Source: Plutella xylostella
Lineage: Eukaryota; Arthropoda; Insecta; Lepidoptera; Plutellidae
Assembly (NCBI RefSeq): GCF_932276165.1
Contig: NC_063991.1
Span: 1,293,001-1,357,000 of the forward strand
Direction of reading: 5' to 3'
Length of the DNA: 64,000 nt
Both the position numbers and the translations under genes were made by a program. Below the pieces are notes generated by a model that searched no databases, was not told where the DNA came from, and saw only the letters and a list, made by a program, of their open reading frames with translations. This document shows positions 50,733 through 59,689 of this stretch, piece by piece. The first letter of the stretch is position 1, and each line of letters starts with the position of its first letter.

Positions 50733-53700
50733 CTGCGACAAACAACAGATAAAGATACGGTTGCCCACAACATATAAAGATACGTGTGCCCATATCAGAT
50801 AAAGATATGTGTGCCCACAACAGATAAAGAAATGTGTGCCCACAACAGATAGAGATACGTGTGCCGATGCCGACAACAGATAAAGAAACGCGTATCCATA
50901 TCAGATAAAGATATGTGTGCCCACAACAGATAAAGATACGTGTGCCCACAACAGATAGAGATATGTGTGCCCACATCAGATAAAGATATGTGTGCCCACA
51001 ACAGATAAAGATACGTGTGCTCAAAACAGATAAAGAAATGTGTGCCCACATCAGATTAAGATACGTGTGCCCACAACAGATAAAGATACATGTCCCCACA
51101 ACAGATAAAGATACGTGTGCTCAAAACAGATAAAGAAATGTGTGCCCACATCAGATTAAGATACGTGTGCCCACAACAGATAAAGATACATGTCCCCACA
51201 ACAGATAAAGATACGTGTGCCCACAACAGATAAAGATACGTTTATTTGAGTAATGAAACAGCAACAAAAATATTATATTATAAGTGCTCAATAAAAAGAT
51301 CCAGTGAGAAAAGCACCAAATTACTTTAAAAAAAAATAATCAATTTACAAAATGCTGCCACCAACCTACCCCAATTTTTTTACTTTATCAAAATTATTAC
51401 ATTTTTCGTTGATAATATTCTGTTGCGCCGCCGCCGTTAAATGTACTTTTCAATATTGCAGACGGCTTCATTAAGCTAGTCTTAAACGTTTAGAAAGAAA
51501 GAAAGAAAGAAAGAAGAAAGAAATGGTTTATTCGCCTTCAAGAATACACAACATGGAAAAACACATAACAATACAAATTAGGTAGGTACACAGCTTATAC
51601 ATTAAATAAATAAACAATATTTTATGGTTGGCAATCTCCATGTCGTGCACAGTGATAGCGAAATGGTTCAGACTCAGCATGTGCTACATATATAAGTGTG
51701 TATATATATATAGCGCTGATAATTCTGCCAGAACAAGTTTTTAAAGGGTACCTATGTGGCGTATACATAAATTATAAGTAGGTCTATTCTAAGTGCATGC
51801 TCCATAATTAGCATATAACATTTTATTAATTTTAACTTATCTTTAAATACGTTGTAATAAATATATAAGAACAAAGAATAAATGTGTCTGTTAAAGTGTG
51901 AAATAAATGGTACATAGTGTATAACAGTGCATAAACAAATGCTTTAGGCGTAATTTGGTGGTATTATTAGTGGAACTTTTTAATTGCTTGTGAATGTATA
52001 ATAAATACCGACTTCATCAGATTATCATGATGGGCAAGGTGGGGGGTAAAAAGAGTGCTGGGAGGAGAAGGAAGTCGTGGCTCCGAAACATTAGGGAATG
52101 GACAGGAACAGCCAGTGTTGAAGACCTATTTCACTTGGCAAGAGAAAGAAAAGAGTATGCGGAGCTGACTGCCAACCTCCAATAATGGAGAGGCACTTGA
52201 AGAAGAAGTGAGTGTATATTATTATTATCTCTCAATCTCACCTGTGTCTTCTTTGCAAGAGCTCATGTCCAGGTGACAGTGGTTCATGAATACACGTTTT
52301 TGGCCAGTCTCGGAAACTGCAAGAAAAAATTATATAAAATTAATTATGTGAATAAAAGGTAGGCAGGTAGGTATAAATTAATGAAACACCCAAATGTACC
52401 AAATTTCATTCCAATCCGTTCTGTAGTTTTGGCGTGAAAGCGTAACAGACAGACAGACACAGTTACTTTCGCATTTATAATAATAGTTGGGATTTGTGTG
52501 TCTGTCATCAAACTGTTTATAACCTAGGCCTATATGTTAGTTTAAACTCATAGTTTCATTTATCTTTCCACGGTACATCACTAAACACGTATAACACCCA
52601 AATGTATGACGACCGAATGGCGTAGTGGTTAGTGACCTGACTACTGAGCCAAAGGTCCCGGGTTCGATTCCCGGCTGGGGCAGATATTTGTTTAAACAGA
52701 AATATTTGTTCTCGGGTCTTGGATGTGCCCGTAAAATGGCAATAGGCCCGCCCCCTATTACATTGGGACTAACATAACACTCTGGCGAAAAGTGGGTGCA
52801 GTAATGCACCTCTTTACCCCGCAAGGGAGTACATTAGTACAAGGCGTGAGTGCGTGTTTTTTTTTTTGTATCAGGGATTTGATTATACAGGGTGTTGCAA
52901 AAGTGCTTTATACTCAGGGACTCATAGGGTCAATCTTAACTAATTTTAATCTACAACATACAGAATTTGAAAAAAAAAATGCTTTTCTACCAATAGGAAC
53001 TTTTCCCAAAATTTGGTCCTTCGAGCCGGACCCACCAGATGGCTTGGAAGCGTGAACAACTTTTAACAAACTAGAAACTGATTCTTACTTGCACATTCGG
53101 GCTCGTACTGGTCTGGACACACGATGGGGCAGATATGAAAACAGAATTGCCCATTTATATCCATGTTCTGAGACCTGAAAACAAAAACAAATCGGAGCTG
53201 TATAACGGTTTGTTCTTCTTCTTCTTCTATCGTGTAAAATGCACTAAGCTAGCTTCATCCAGTGTTTTGCTACTCTTATTGCGACATCATTGGCCTTCAT
53301 CAGGTCTCCTTGACTGCATTTTGGGGCATTAGGACACTCTATGGCTTCCGCAACTGCATAGAGTGCTGGCATTGGCTGGGAGCATATCCCATCGCCTTAA
53401 ACGGTTTGTTAACATGGTCAAAGGTTTATACAAGCTTAAAATCTCATAATCACCAACACAGGTGTGCAGCCATTATGCAACCGTAAAAAAAGGTCTTAGA
53501 AACCTTTTTTTAAAAAACAACGATTAATAACAAAGGTTAATAAAAATGCGAATTGTATTAAAAGCTGTCGAGTAAGTAAGGTGGCAACTCGACTGTCAGA
53601 TGTTTTCAAGCTGCTCGAAGGCCTAGGCTTAACGACTACTGCTGAAGCAGCAACCTGGACACACGGCTTGACGTGGCACATTTAAGCACTCTTGTACCTT

Positions 53701-53949
53701 CTCATGATCATCAGCCTATAGCAGTCCACTGCTGGACGGGCCACTCCCAAAGCACGCCACTGGATGCGATCTATAGCTTTCCGCATCCAATCATAACCAG
53801 CCACCTTTCGCAAATCGTCAACCCATCTAGCCGGAGGGCGACTTAAGCTTATATACTAACTCGGTGAGCTATGTCGGCGACTTTAGTTCTCTGTCGGATC
53901 ACTACGTTGCGGATACGATCTTTCAGAGAGAAAGAGAGAGACAGACAGA

Positions 53950-54021
<72 letters not shown>

Positions 54022-57000
54022 GTACCTTTTAGAAGCCATGAGTCTCCTGGTCTCCAGTGGCGGCAGATCCTGTTTCTTCCTGTAGCTGTAGTTGGTAGAC
54101 GGTCGGTAGTTCGGTGGGGGTGGCTGGCCGTGTCTGCCGACATGTTCGCAATAGTTCGGTTCCACTATGGTGTACCCTAGAGTTTACGTTTATTTAAAGT
54201 CTGTTTTTTAATCTCAGATTTTTACTTAAGTGAAAGATTCTGAAGGTTCTTCAACAGTACGTTCTATTGGCGGGACAATCGATTGTTGATGAACCGTTCA
54301 GAATCTGTCAATTTAGTATCTGAGAAAAAATACTTTAGGACGAACTTAAAACGGTTTGACAGTAAAAGAAATGCGGATAGTTAGGTATAAGCTTTGTTTT
54401 TTTATGTGACACATCATCTACTTCTTATATTGTTACCCCCTTATTCATAGAAAAGTTACAAGACGTTTTAACTAATAAACTGTTTTGTCCCTCTCTGTCA
54501 AATAACAAATAGTTCTTTGTCGGAGAGGGACAAAACAGTTTATTAGTTAAAACGTTCTGTAACTTCTCTATGAATAAGGGGGTTAGTCTAAGGCAGTGTA
54601 ACAACTTACTATTGCTGTCATGGTTGAGCCCACAGTTGACTTTCCTCAATAAGCATTTACTACGGAATAGTCTGTATTTCACTGAGTTATGGTCCAATTT
54701 TGCACCGCACGTCGGATTTAGCTTCTGATGGTCACAATTGAGGTTTTTACAGTTGATACGCTGAAATAAGTTAAGGTTAACGCTTTCATTCTTCAGTAAA
54801 GGTTTGATAGTTCGTCGAAAACTATAAAAGTTTACGTTTTCTCGCATACAAAGTGGCGCCTCTAGCGGAAACTGTAATGAAACTTTTGGCAAATAATGTA
54901 GGTATGTAGATCACAGGAGAAAACGTAAACTTTTTTCGTTTTCAAAAATTGCAAAACCCGAACTAGACGGTCAGATAACGTCAATCTCACTATTGAATCT
55001 TAATAACCTGAAAAAAACGATAAAAACCCCCTACATTCAACACTAAAAGTGGCATAACTTTTGAACGGCTCAACCGATTTTCATAAAACATAGCTAAGTA
55101 CACACGGGTTAACATTACCTTTGACCCTAAAAAAGCAAAACGAAAATCGGGTCAGCCGATTGCGACATACACTACCACAGATACAGATACACAGACACGT
55201 AAATTTATTTTATTTTACATGTTATTTTCTCACCATAAAGGTAGACTGGAAGAAATCGCGTTAAGGCGATAAGTCCGCCTTTGTGTGCATAGTCTGTCAA
55301 CCTGTAATGATCTGTACCTACTTTGTTGTTTCTATGTGTATGCAATAAAGTGTTTAAATAAAAATGAATAAATAAATAAAGCTTACAACACTTTTTTGTC
55401 GAGGGTTAAAAAGAAGTAGATGAACTTACTTTGGGGGCGGCGGTAGTGGAATAATCATTAGCCTCTTCGTGGTTCTCGGCTCTTCTGTTTGACTTCTTTT
55501 TCTCCTTTTTGTCCAGTTCATCATAGTTTTTTCCAGCCATGAATACGTTATCTCCATTGGTAGTTGCTGGTGGAAGATATAAATAAATAAATATGTGGGG
55601 ATTGGGGACATCTCACACACGGCCATCTGACCCCAAGCTAGGCAGAACCTGTGTTATGGGTGTCAGACAGCTGACACCCATACACAAATATATAGATAGA
55701 TACATACTAAATATAAATATCAACACACAAGACCCGAGTACAAAATATATGTGTCTGTGTATTTATAAACAAATATCTGCCCCAGCCGGGAATCGAACCC
55801 AGGACCTTCGGCATAGCAGTCAGGGCCACTAACCACCACACCATTCAGCCGTCAATAACTCGATGAGTTGAAGAAATAGTAAGCTAACTATTGTAATGAA
55901 TTTAAGACTCATTAATATTTTGGTATAATTGACATAAAATCTCCACTAGCCAATAATAAAAACGAAGATGCCTAGCTTTGTTGCGGCTGCTCTTCGGGTC
56001 CTAAGTTAGTGTTCCACCTTCTATTTTTTTTCGGTGGTGACAAAACCAAGAGCTAGACGAGGGTGTAGCACAGTGGTGATATGATTATCCTGTCAGACAA
56101 GTTAGCGTCATTCGCTGAAACTACGGATGTATATTATAATGATACTCGTTACGTGCAACTAAAAAAATCAATTCATGCATCATCAGCCTGTACCAGCCCA
56201 TTGCCACATGTAATCCTATCCCAAAGCATCCTTAATTCGTCACCGTATCTAGCCGGAGGGCGAAAAAAACAATTCACGTTTCATAAAAACAATCAAAGTC
56301 ATATTTTCACCATCAAAAGCCTTCCTCGCCACGTCCTCCATAGTCCTCCTGCCGTGGAGCAGGTCCTGCATTCTGTCCTCGGACTTCCTCAAGTATTCTT
56401 CGTCGTCATTGTTCCGAGGAATGAAGAGGACTGAACCCTGCTCTGGCGCTGGGCTTGTGGGTTGACCTGGGAGTTTAGGAAATATATTAGTTATAACATA
56501 ACCAACGTTAAGACCCTCGGATATTCAACACTACAGTCGTCGAAATATAATAGGCCCGTTTGGACAAATTTGCTATTTACTCTTGATTTACTTGATGAAA
56601 TACATAAACAGACACATAATCTGGCTTGTTATTTAACGGCCGAAAGAAAAAAGAACTTTTAAAGCACCAAAAGTTAGGTATAGTGCCACAAACTTATCTG
56701 TTCCGGTGAGAGCGAACTAAATTGGTCCATATAATCTATGTCAATATGAAATTCATTAGTACAGTAAGTAATGAGGTATGGACCAATTTAGTTCGCTCTC
56801 ACCGGAACAGATAAGTTTGTGGCACTATACTTATTGTTTAGATTTTTTGTGATTTAGGTTTGACACCAGCTGTCATCCCATACATTTTGGAGCTGTCCAA
56901 ACGGGCCTATTATATTTCGACGACTGTAAGTCCCATAATTTTTGAACGGCTAATCCGATTTCGATACAATATGGCTAAGAATGATAACACTTACCATCCA

Positions 57001-57209
57001 TCCCCAAAAAAATATGAAAATCTTAAAATACCTTCACTATTAGGTGTTGAGGATGACTCAATCCTGGTGTCCGATTGGTCAATAAACCTCGGTGCATTGA
57101 CCAATCGCTCGCTGTCTGAATGTCCTGATCCAAATGTCACTATCACATCACTAGGACCTTCGTCACACTCACAGTCGCCTACGAATAATATTAGAAATAT
57201 CACAAACAT
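50602..57209 (-). CDS. Secreted protein with two Kazal-like domains, eight coding exons, 354 residues
   Basis: Join of 57209-57032, 56466-56311, 55566-55430, 54760-54610, 54176-54026, 53174-53089, 52316-52242, 50732-50602 (1,065 bases, 355 codons with stop). Intron phases are 1, 1, 0, 1, 2, 1, 1; every junction keeps an open frame. Residues 1-15 (MFVIFLILFVGDCEC) are a short signal peptide. 16-157 are an acidic, then Lys-rich linker without cysteines. Domain 1 has C161, C166, C175 (NPTCG), C193 (FRSKC), C200, C217. A Pro/Tyr/Lys-rich spacer covers 218-257. Domain 2 has C269, C273, C277, C285 (CPDQYEPEC), C300 (FMNHC), C307, C321. The C-terminus (322-354) is cysteine-free. Cysteine spacing and the Y-x-P-x-C / F-x-N-x-C pattern are those of Kazal/follistatin-like domains, which often inhibit serine proteases; inhibition here is inference. 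I do not recognise a named orthologue. A 5' UTR intron is possible (TTTTTTTTAG just before 57222). Confidence 0.85.
50739..51243. repeat. 25-bp minisatellite in the last Kazal intron
   Basis: About 20 units of CCCACAACAGATAAAGATACGTGTG (25 bp) with variants. From 51011 a 100-bp higher-order unit (four 25-mers) is repeated exactly at 51111. Because 25 is not a multiple of three and the unit lacks stops in the minus frames, several long frames arise; they are not genes. Confidence 0.95.
51280..51995. mobile_element. TIR element (ACTCACGAGCAATG family) with nested retrotransposon tail
   Basis: Ends AAGTGCTCAATAAAAAGATCC and TTTTTAATTGCTTGTGAATGTA. The insert from 51494 starts with (GAAA)n and is the inverse of the tail at 15013-15145. 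Confidence 0.6.
51494..51521. repeat. (GAAA)n microsatellite
   Basis: GAAAGAAAGAAAGAAAGAAGAAAGAAA-type run, the tail of the nested minus-strand element. Confidence 0.9.
51998..52208 (+). pseudogene. Non-LTR retrotransposon protein C-terminus with (GAA)n tail
   Basis: Plus frame to TAA 52183-52185: GKVGGKKSAGRRRKSWLRNI, REWTGTASVEDLFHLARERK, EYAELTANLQ. This is the typical basic GRRR.SWL.N. / W.G end of RTE-like proteins. The tail is GAAGAAG. It lies in intron 7 of the Kazal gene, antisense to it. Confidence 0.65.
52242..52316 (-). CDS. Kazal gene, coding exon 7 (Kazal domain 2, second part)
   Basis: Acceptor TTTTTTCTTGCAG|TT, donor ACAG|GTGAGA. Residues 287-311 with FMNHC and C307. Confidence 0.9.
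52392..52493 (-). mobile_element. Helitron-type element, 3'-half lost
   Basis: Keeps ATTTCATTCCAATCCGTTCT, (GACA)n and the TTACTTTCGCATTTATAATA end. In Kazal intron 6. Confidence 0.7.
52608..52862 (+). mobile_element. tRNA-derived SINE, tail type 1
   Basis: Full-length, in Kazal intron 6, antisense to the gene; (T)n end. Confidence 0.8.
53014..53030 (+). other. Isolated copy of a BEL-type tRNA-Tyr primer site
   Basis: TGGTCCTTCGAGCCGGA is identical to the BEL primer-binding site at 38374-38390, but the flanks do not match that element. Possibly the remnant of another BEL element or of a tRNA-Tyr-primed insertion. It lies 58 bases from the exon 6 donor. Confidence 0.5.
53089..53174 (-). CDS. 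Kazal gene, coding exon 6 (Kazal domain 2, first part)
   Basis: Acceptor TTTTTGTTTTCAG|GT, donor GCAA|GTAAGA. Residues 258-286 with CPDQYEPEC. Confidence 0.9.
53568..53690 (-). mobile_element. 5S-related SINE central module (fragment)
   Basis: CCTAGGCTTAACGACTACTG, GAAGCAGCAACCTGG and ACACGGCTTGACGT blocks on the minus strand; in Kazal intron 5. Confidence 0.55.
53705..53860 (-). mobile_element. RTE-type 3' end fragment
   Basis: Minus strand reads WVDDLRKVAGYDWMRKAIDR, the RTE terminus; in Kazal intron 5. Confidence 0.6.
53923..54022. repeat. (AG)n microsatellite next to a splice donor
   Basis: About 100 bases of AG with some AC units; on the transcribed strand it is (CT)n and starts within three bases of the exon 5 donor. 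Confidence 0.95.
54026..54176 (-). CDS. Kazal gene, coding exon 5
   Basis: Acceptor AACTCTAG|GG (weak tract), donor AAAAG|GTACTC. Residues 208-257: the last cysteine of domain 1 (C217) and a Pro/Tyr-rich spacer. A second AG 12 bases in (CCATAG|TG) keeps the frame and could be used alternatively. The (CT)n run starts right after the donor. Confidence 0.8.
54198..54345. mobile_element. Palindromic TIR element, TCTGTTTTTTAATCTCAG family
   Basis: Third copy; in Kazal intron 4, ending about 20 bases from the exon 5 acceptor. Confidence 0.65.
54440..54592. mobile_element. Palindromic TIR element, CTTATTCAT family
   Basis: CCCCCTTATTCATAGAAAAG and the inverse CTATGAATAAGGGGG, inner ACTGTTTTGTCCCTCTCTG. 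In Kazal intron 4, ending 18 bases from the exon 4 donor. Confidence 0.7.
54610..54760 (-). CDS. Kazal gene, coding exon 4 (Kazal domain 1)
   Basis: Acceptor ACTTATTTCAG|CG, donor AATA|GTAAGT. Residues 158-207 with C161, C166, C175, C193, C200. The exon is open in the frame demanded by both neighbours. Confidence 0.9.
54822..54938. mobile_element. Small palindromic element
   Basis: AAAAGTTTACGTTTTCTCGC and GAGAAAACGTAAACTTTTTT are inverted ends; in Kazal intron 3. Confidence 0.5.
55235..55380 (+). mobile_element. Non-LTR retrotransposon 3' end
   Basis: GGTAGACTGGAAGAAATCGC ... GCGATAAGTCCGCC, TGCAATAAAGTG and (AATA)n. In Kazal intron 3, antisense. Confidence 0.65.
55430..55566 (-). CDS. Kazal gene, coding exon 3
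   Basis: Acceptor CTTCCACCAG|CA, donor CCAAA|GTAAGT. Residues 112-157, Lys/Glu/Asn-rich (DKKEKKKSNRRAENHEE). Confidence 0.85.
55585..55853 (-). mobile_element. tRNA-derived SINE, tail type 2
   Basis: Minus copy in Kazal intron 2, 19 bases from the exon 3 acceptor; same sense as the gene. Confidence 0.75.
56172..56265 (-). mobile_element. RTE-type 3' end fragment
   Basis: CATCAGCCTGTACCAGCCCA to CTAGCCGGAGGGCG; in Kazal intron 2. Confidence 0.45.
56311..56466 (-). CDS. Kazal gene, coding exon 2
   Basis: Acceptor AACTCCCAG|GT, donor GATG|GTGAAA. Residues 60-111, charged linker (NNDDEEYLRKSEDRMQDLL). Only this of the three frames is open across the exon. Confidence 0.85.
56534..56926. mobile_element. 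TIR element (CAGTCGTCGAAATATAATAG) with a nested MITE
   Basis: Second copy of 8816-9063 in inverse orientation, TA flanks. The MITE at 56683-56825 sits in its middle. In Kazal intron 1. Confidence 0.75.
56683..56825. mobile_element. Near-perfect palindromic MITE, GTGCCACAAACTTATC family
   Basis: Arms of about 60 bp: GTGCCACAAACTTATCTGTT, then GAGCGAACTAAATTGGTCCA and their complements. TA on both sides. Confidence 0.8.
57032..57209 (-). CDS. Kazal gene, coding exon 1
   Basis: ATG at 57209-57207, signal peptide and residues 1-59. Donor GAAG|GTATTT, phase 1. ATG chosen because it opens a hydrophobic stretch and follows a possible acceptor 13 bases upstream. Confidence 0.8.
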
Positions 57210-57307
57210 AATTAAATTTAAACTAAAAAAACTGAGATTTTTGGATTTTCACTCGTAACTGTGAGTAGAACCTCGAACCACTAAGAACGTAATGCCTTAA
57301 ATTTAGC

Positions 57308-57856
57308 CTTAGATTGACAATATATGAACAAGATGGAATGTCAGTGAAAAATAATTGTCTTGATAAATAATACACACACACACACTCACGCCTTGTACTA
57401 CTGTACTCCCTTGCGGGGTAGGCAGAGGTGCATTGCTGCACCCACTTTTCGCCAGTGTTATGTTTAGTCCCAATGTAATAGGGGGCGAGCCTATTGCCAT
57501 TTTACAGGCACATCCAAGACCCGAGAACAAATATCTGTGTTTATACAAATATCTGCCCCAGCCGGGAATCGAACCCGGGACCTTCGGCTCAGTAGTCAGG
57601 GTCACTAACCACTACGCCATTCGGCCGTCTTGATAAATAATAACTCCTCACTTCTACTACTGAGATCATATTTTGAATTAGTTCATTACATTTTCACTTG
57701 CGTTTCACGGGGAAAGACATCTGATACAAACAAAAAGGGTCCTGTCAGATGTCTTTCCCTGTGAAACAAGGTATTAGGTTGGGTTAAATTCGCACAGTTA
57801 TTTGACATGTTTTTTGTATGTGACACACCATCTTGTCCGTATGTTGTTAATCTAAG
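57308..57856. mobile_element. TIR element (CTTAGATT family) with nested SINE and hairpin
   Basis: CTTAGATTGACAATATATGA and TATGTTGTTAATCTAAG ends. Holds the SINE at 57373-57626 and a hairpin near 57690-57772 (TTTCACGGGGAAAGACATCT and its complement). Confidence 0.7.
57373..57626 (-). mobile_element. tRNA-derived SINE, tail type 1, 16-bp target duplication
   Basis: GTCTTGATAAATAATA at 57357-57372 and 57627-57642 is an exact duplication. A and B boxes intact. Confidence 0.85.
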
Positions 57857-58507
57857 AAGCCGATAACGAAGCTGTAACTAACAAGGTTACGTATAAGTGC
57901 AAATGTAAACAAAATCGAAAACAATGGACCAATTGTTTCATTTTAGAATACAAACCAACGACAAAAAACTCTCCGAGAAAAATATTATATTTTATTGGAA
58001 TCTCATACCTCATACCTAATGTAACATCTTTTCTGCGCCCACTTCACATCACCTTCAATGGTTCCACTGATAAAAATACACCCTGTCTACTTATAATAAA
58101 ATATTTGCTTAAGATAACTAGCGCCACCTTTTAGCAAACTCAAGTACTAGATGTCAGTCTGGGAAACTCTTTCGCGCGAATTTCTCAAATTTTCCAACGT
58201 GAAAAGTTACCGAAATTTAAATATAGATGTCGCCACAAGATTTTCTGCAGGGTGTGGTTGGAAATAAAATTTACATACATACAGTATACAGTTCATATCA
58301 TACATACTTACACCTACTTCACCCCAAACCCCTATTAAATTTAATTAATTTAGGTTAGTAGTTGGTGCGTATCCTACGACTAACAGTCAGGCAATGGAAA
58401 TACCTCAGTAATATTCTGTTATTATGTTGTAAGCTTGTATTTTCAGTAACTTTTACATGTTAGCTAACAAAAAACGATAAAGAAAAGTAAGACGACAGAA
58501 ATTAAAA
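57857..58507. other. No gene recognised; upstream of the Kazal gene
   Basis: A promoter or 5' UTR exon of the minus-strand Kazal gene could lie here or further right; I cannot point to one. Confidence 0.35.
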
Positions 58508-58645
58508 ACGCATCCAAAGGTTGTCTGGCAAATATCGCTTTAAGTGATAACACCGCCGCATTGTACCCCTATTAAGTTACAACTTGTTAATTTTATTATT
58601 ATTTTTTGGTGTACAAATAAAGAGTATTCTATCTATCCATCATTA
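58508..58645 (+). mobile_element. Non-LTR retrotransposon 3' end
   Basis: CATCCAAAGGTTGTCTGGCA, TATCGCTTTAAGTGATAACA, GTACAAATAAAGAG and a (TATC)n-like tail. Confidence 0.6.
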
Positions 58646-58675
58646 AAATAATAAAATTGTGGTCCTATATTATTA

Positions 58676-58870
58676 CTAGCTGTTCCCGCGAGCTCGTCGC
58701 TTCGCCTGAAAAGTTTACCCGTGGGAATTCCGGGATAAAAAGTAGCATATGTTCTTTCTCAGGGTCTAGTCTAGACCATATCTATACTTACCAAATTTCA
58801 TACAAATCCGTTTAGTAGTTTTGGCGTGAAAGAGACACAGTTACTTTCGCATTTATAATATAAGTTAGGA
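58676..58870 (-). mobile_element. Helitron-type element lacking (GACA)n
   Basis: Both ends present; the microsatellite is reduced to GAGACACAG. Confidence 0.75.
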
Positions 58871-59090
58871 TAGGATTTTTTCGCACTTAATTCTTTTGCA
58901 CAGTTAGCTTTGTCGGATTCCATTTCCATGTTCCTGCAGTACAGTAAAAATTATCTCACGTACATCGCGTCGCATAAAAGAATTCCCATGTATTTGCGTA
59001 GCCATATATTCAAGTTAGTATAGAATAGCTACAGAACACTCATTAAACTTTGTCCACAAAAAACTAGTAGTCAATTTTTTTTTGTTTCAT

Positions 59091-59355
59091 AAAAAAAAAA
59101 AAAAAAAACGCACTCCCGCCTTGTACTAATGTACTCCCTTGCGGGGTAGGCAGAGGTGCATTGCTGCACCCACTTTTCGCCAGAGTGTTATGTTAGTCCC
59201 AATGTAATAGGGGGCGGGCCTATTGCCATTTTACGGGCACATCCAAGACCCGAGAACAAATATCTGTGTTTAAACAAATATCTGCCCCGGCCGGGAATTG
59301 AACCCGGGACCATCGGCTCAGTAGTCAGGTCACTAACCACTACGCCATTCGGTCG
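59091..59355 (-). mobile_element. tRNA-derived SINE, tail type 1, 16-bp target duplication
   Basis: TTTTTTTTTGTTTCAT at 59075-59090 and 59356-59371. Full-length minus copy with an 18-base homopolymer at its 3' end. Confidence 0.85.
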
Positions 59356-59465
59356 TTTTTTTTTGTTTCATGTTTGCATTAATAATAGTTAGGTTTTATT
59401 ATTTTACTTAATTGTACCTACTTCAAATTTAATTAGTTAAAAGATTTAATTTTATAATTTTTCTT

Positions 59466-59612
59466 TCACCCAGTACTAGGTTGGCTGGAAGAAATTGCTT
59501 TTTGGCAATAAGCCCGCCTTTGTATACGTCCTATAGTTTTAAATTTGTTACTGTTTTGTATATTGTTTGTTTGTATGTGTACAATAAAGCGTTTATAAAT
59601 AAATAAATACTT
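59466..59612 (+). mobile_element. Non-LTR retrotransposon 3' end
   Basis: GGTTGGCTGGAAGAAATTGC ... GGCAATAAGCCCGCC, TACAATAAAGCG and (AATA)n. Confidence 0.65.
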
Positions 59613-59689
59613 AATGGTTTTTACCCGACTTCAAAAGAAGGAGGAGGTTTTAAATTCGTCTTCTATACGTATCGTTGGAGTTAAATGTT

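Noticed and set aside
50592..51099. Frames reading GHTYLYLMWAHISLSVVGT repeats
   Set aside because: Produced by the 25-bp minisatellite, which is open in several frames. Only the last 131 bases (50602-50732) belong to a gene.
53864..54165. Frames rich in RERERE or SLSLSL
   Set aside because: Translation of the (AG)n microsatellite. The non-repetitive N-part of the minus frame is real exon 5 of the Kazal gene.
54425..54892. 155-residue minus frame covering 54892-54425 as one gene
   Set aside because: Only the middle (54760-54610) is coding with splice sites; the ends run into intron and a palindromic MITE.
55426..55626. Minus frame ending RTTKRLMIIPLPPPPK
   Set aside because: It is the wrong frame of Kazal exon 3; the phase of the neighbouring exons requires the Lys/Glu-rich frame.
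13357..59392. Repeated 70-98-residue frames with the phrase SPNVIGGGPIAILRAHPRPENKY and its reverse-strand counterpart
   Set aside because: They come from the type-1 tRNA-SINE and recur at every copy; they are not proteins.
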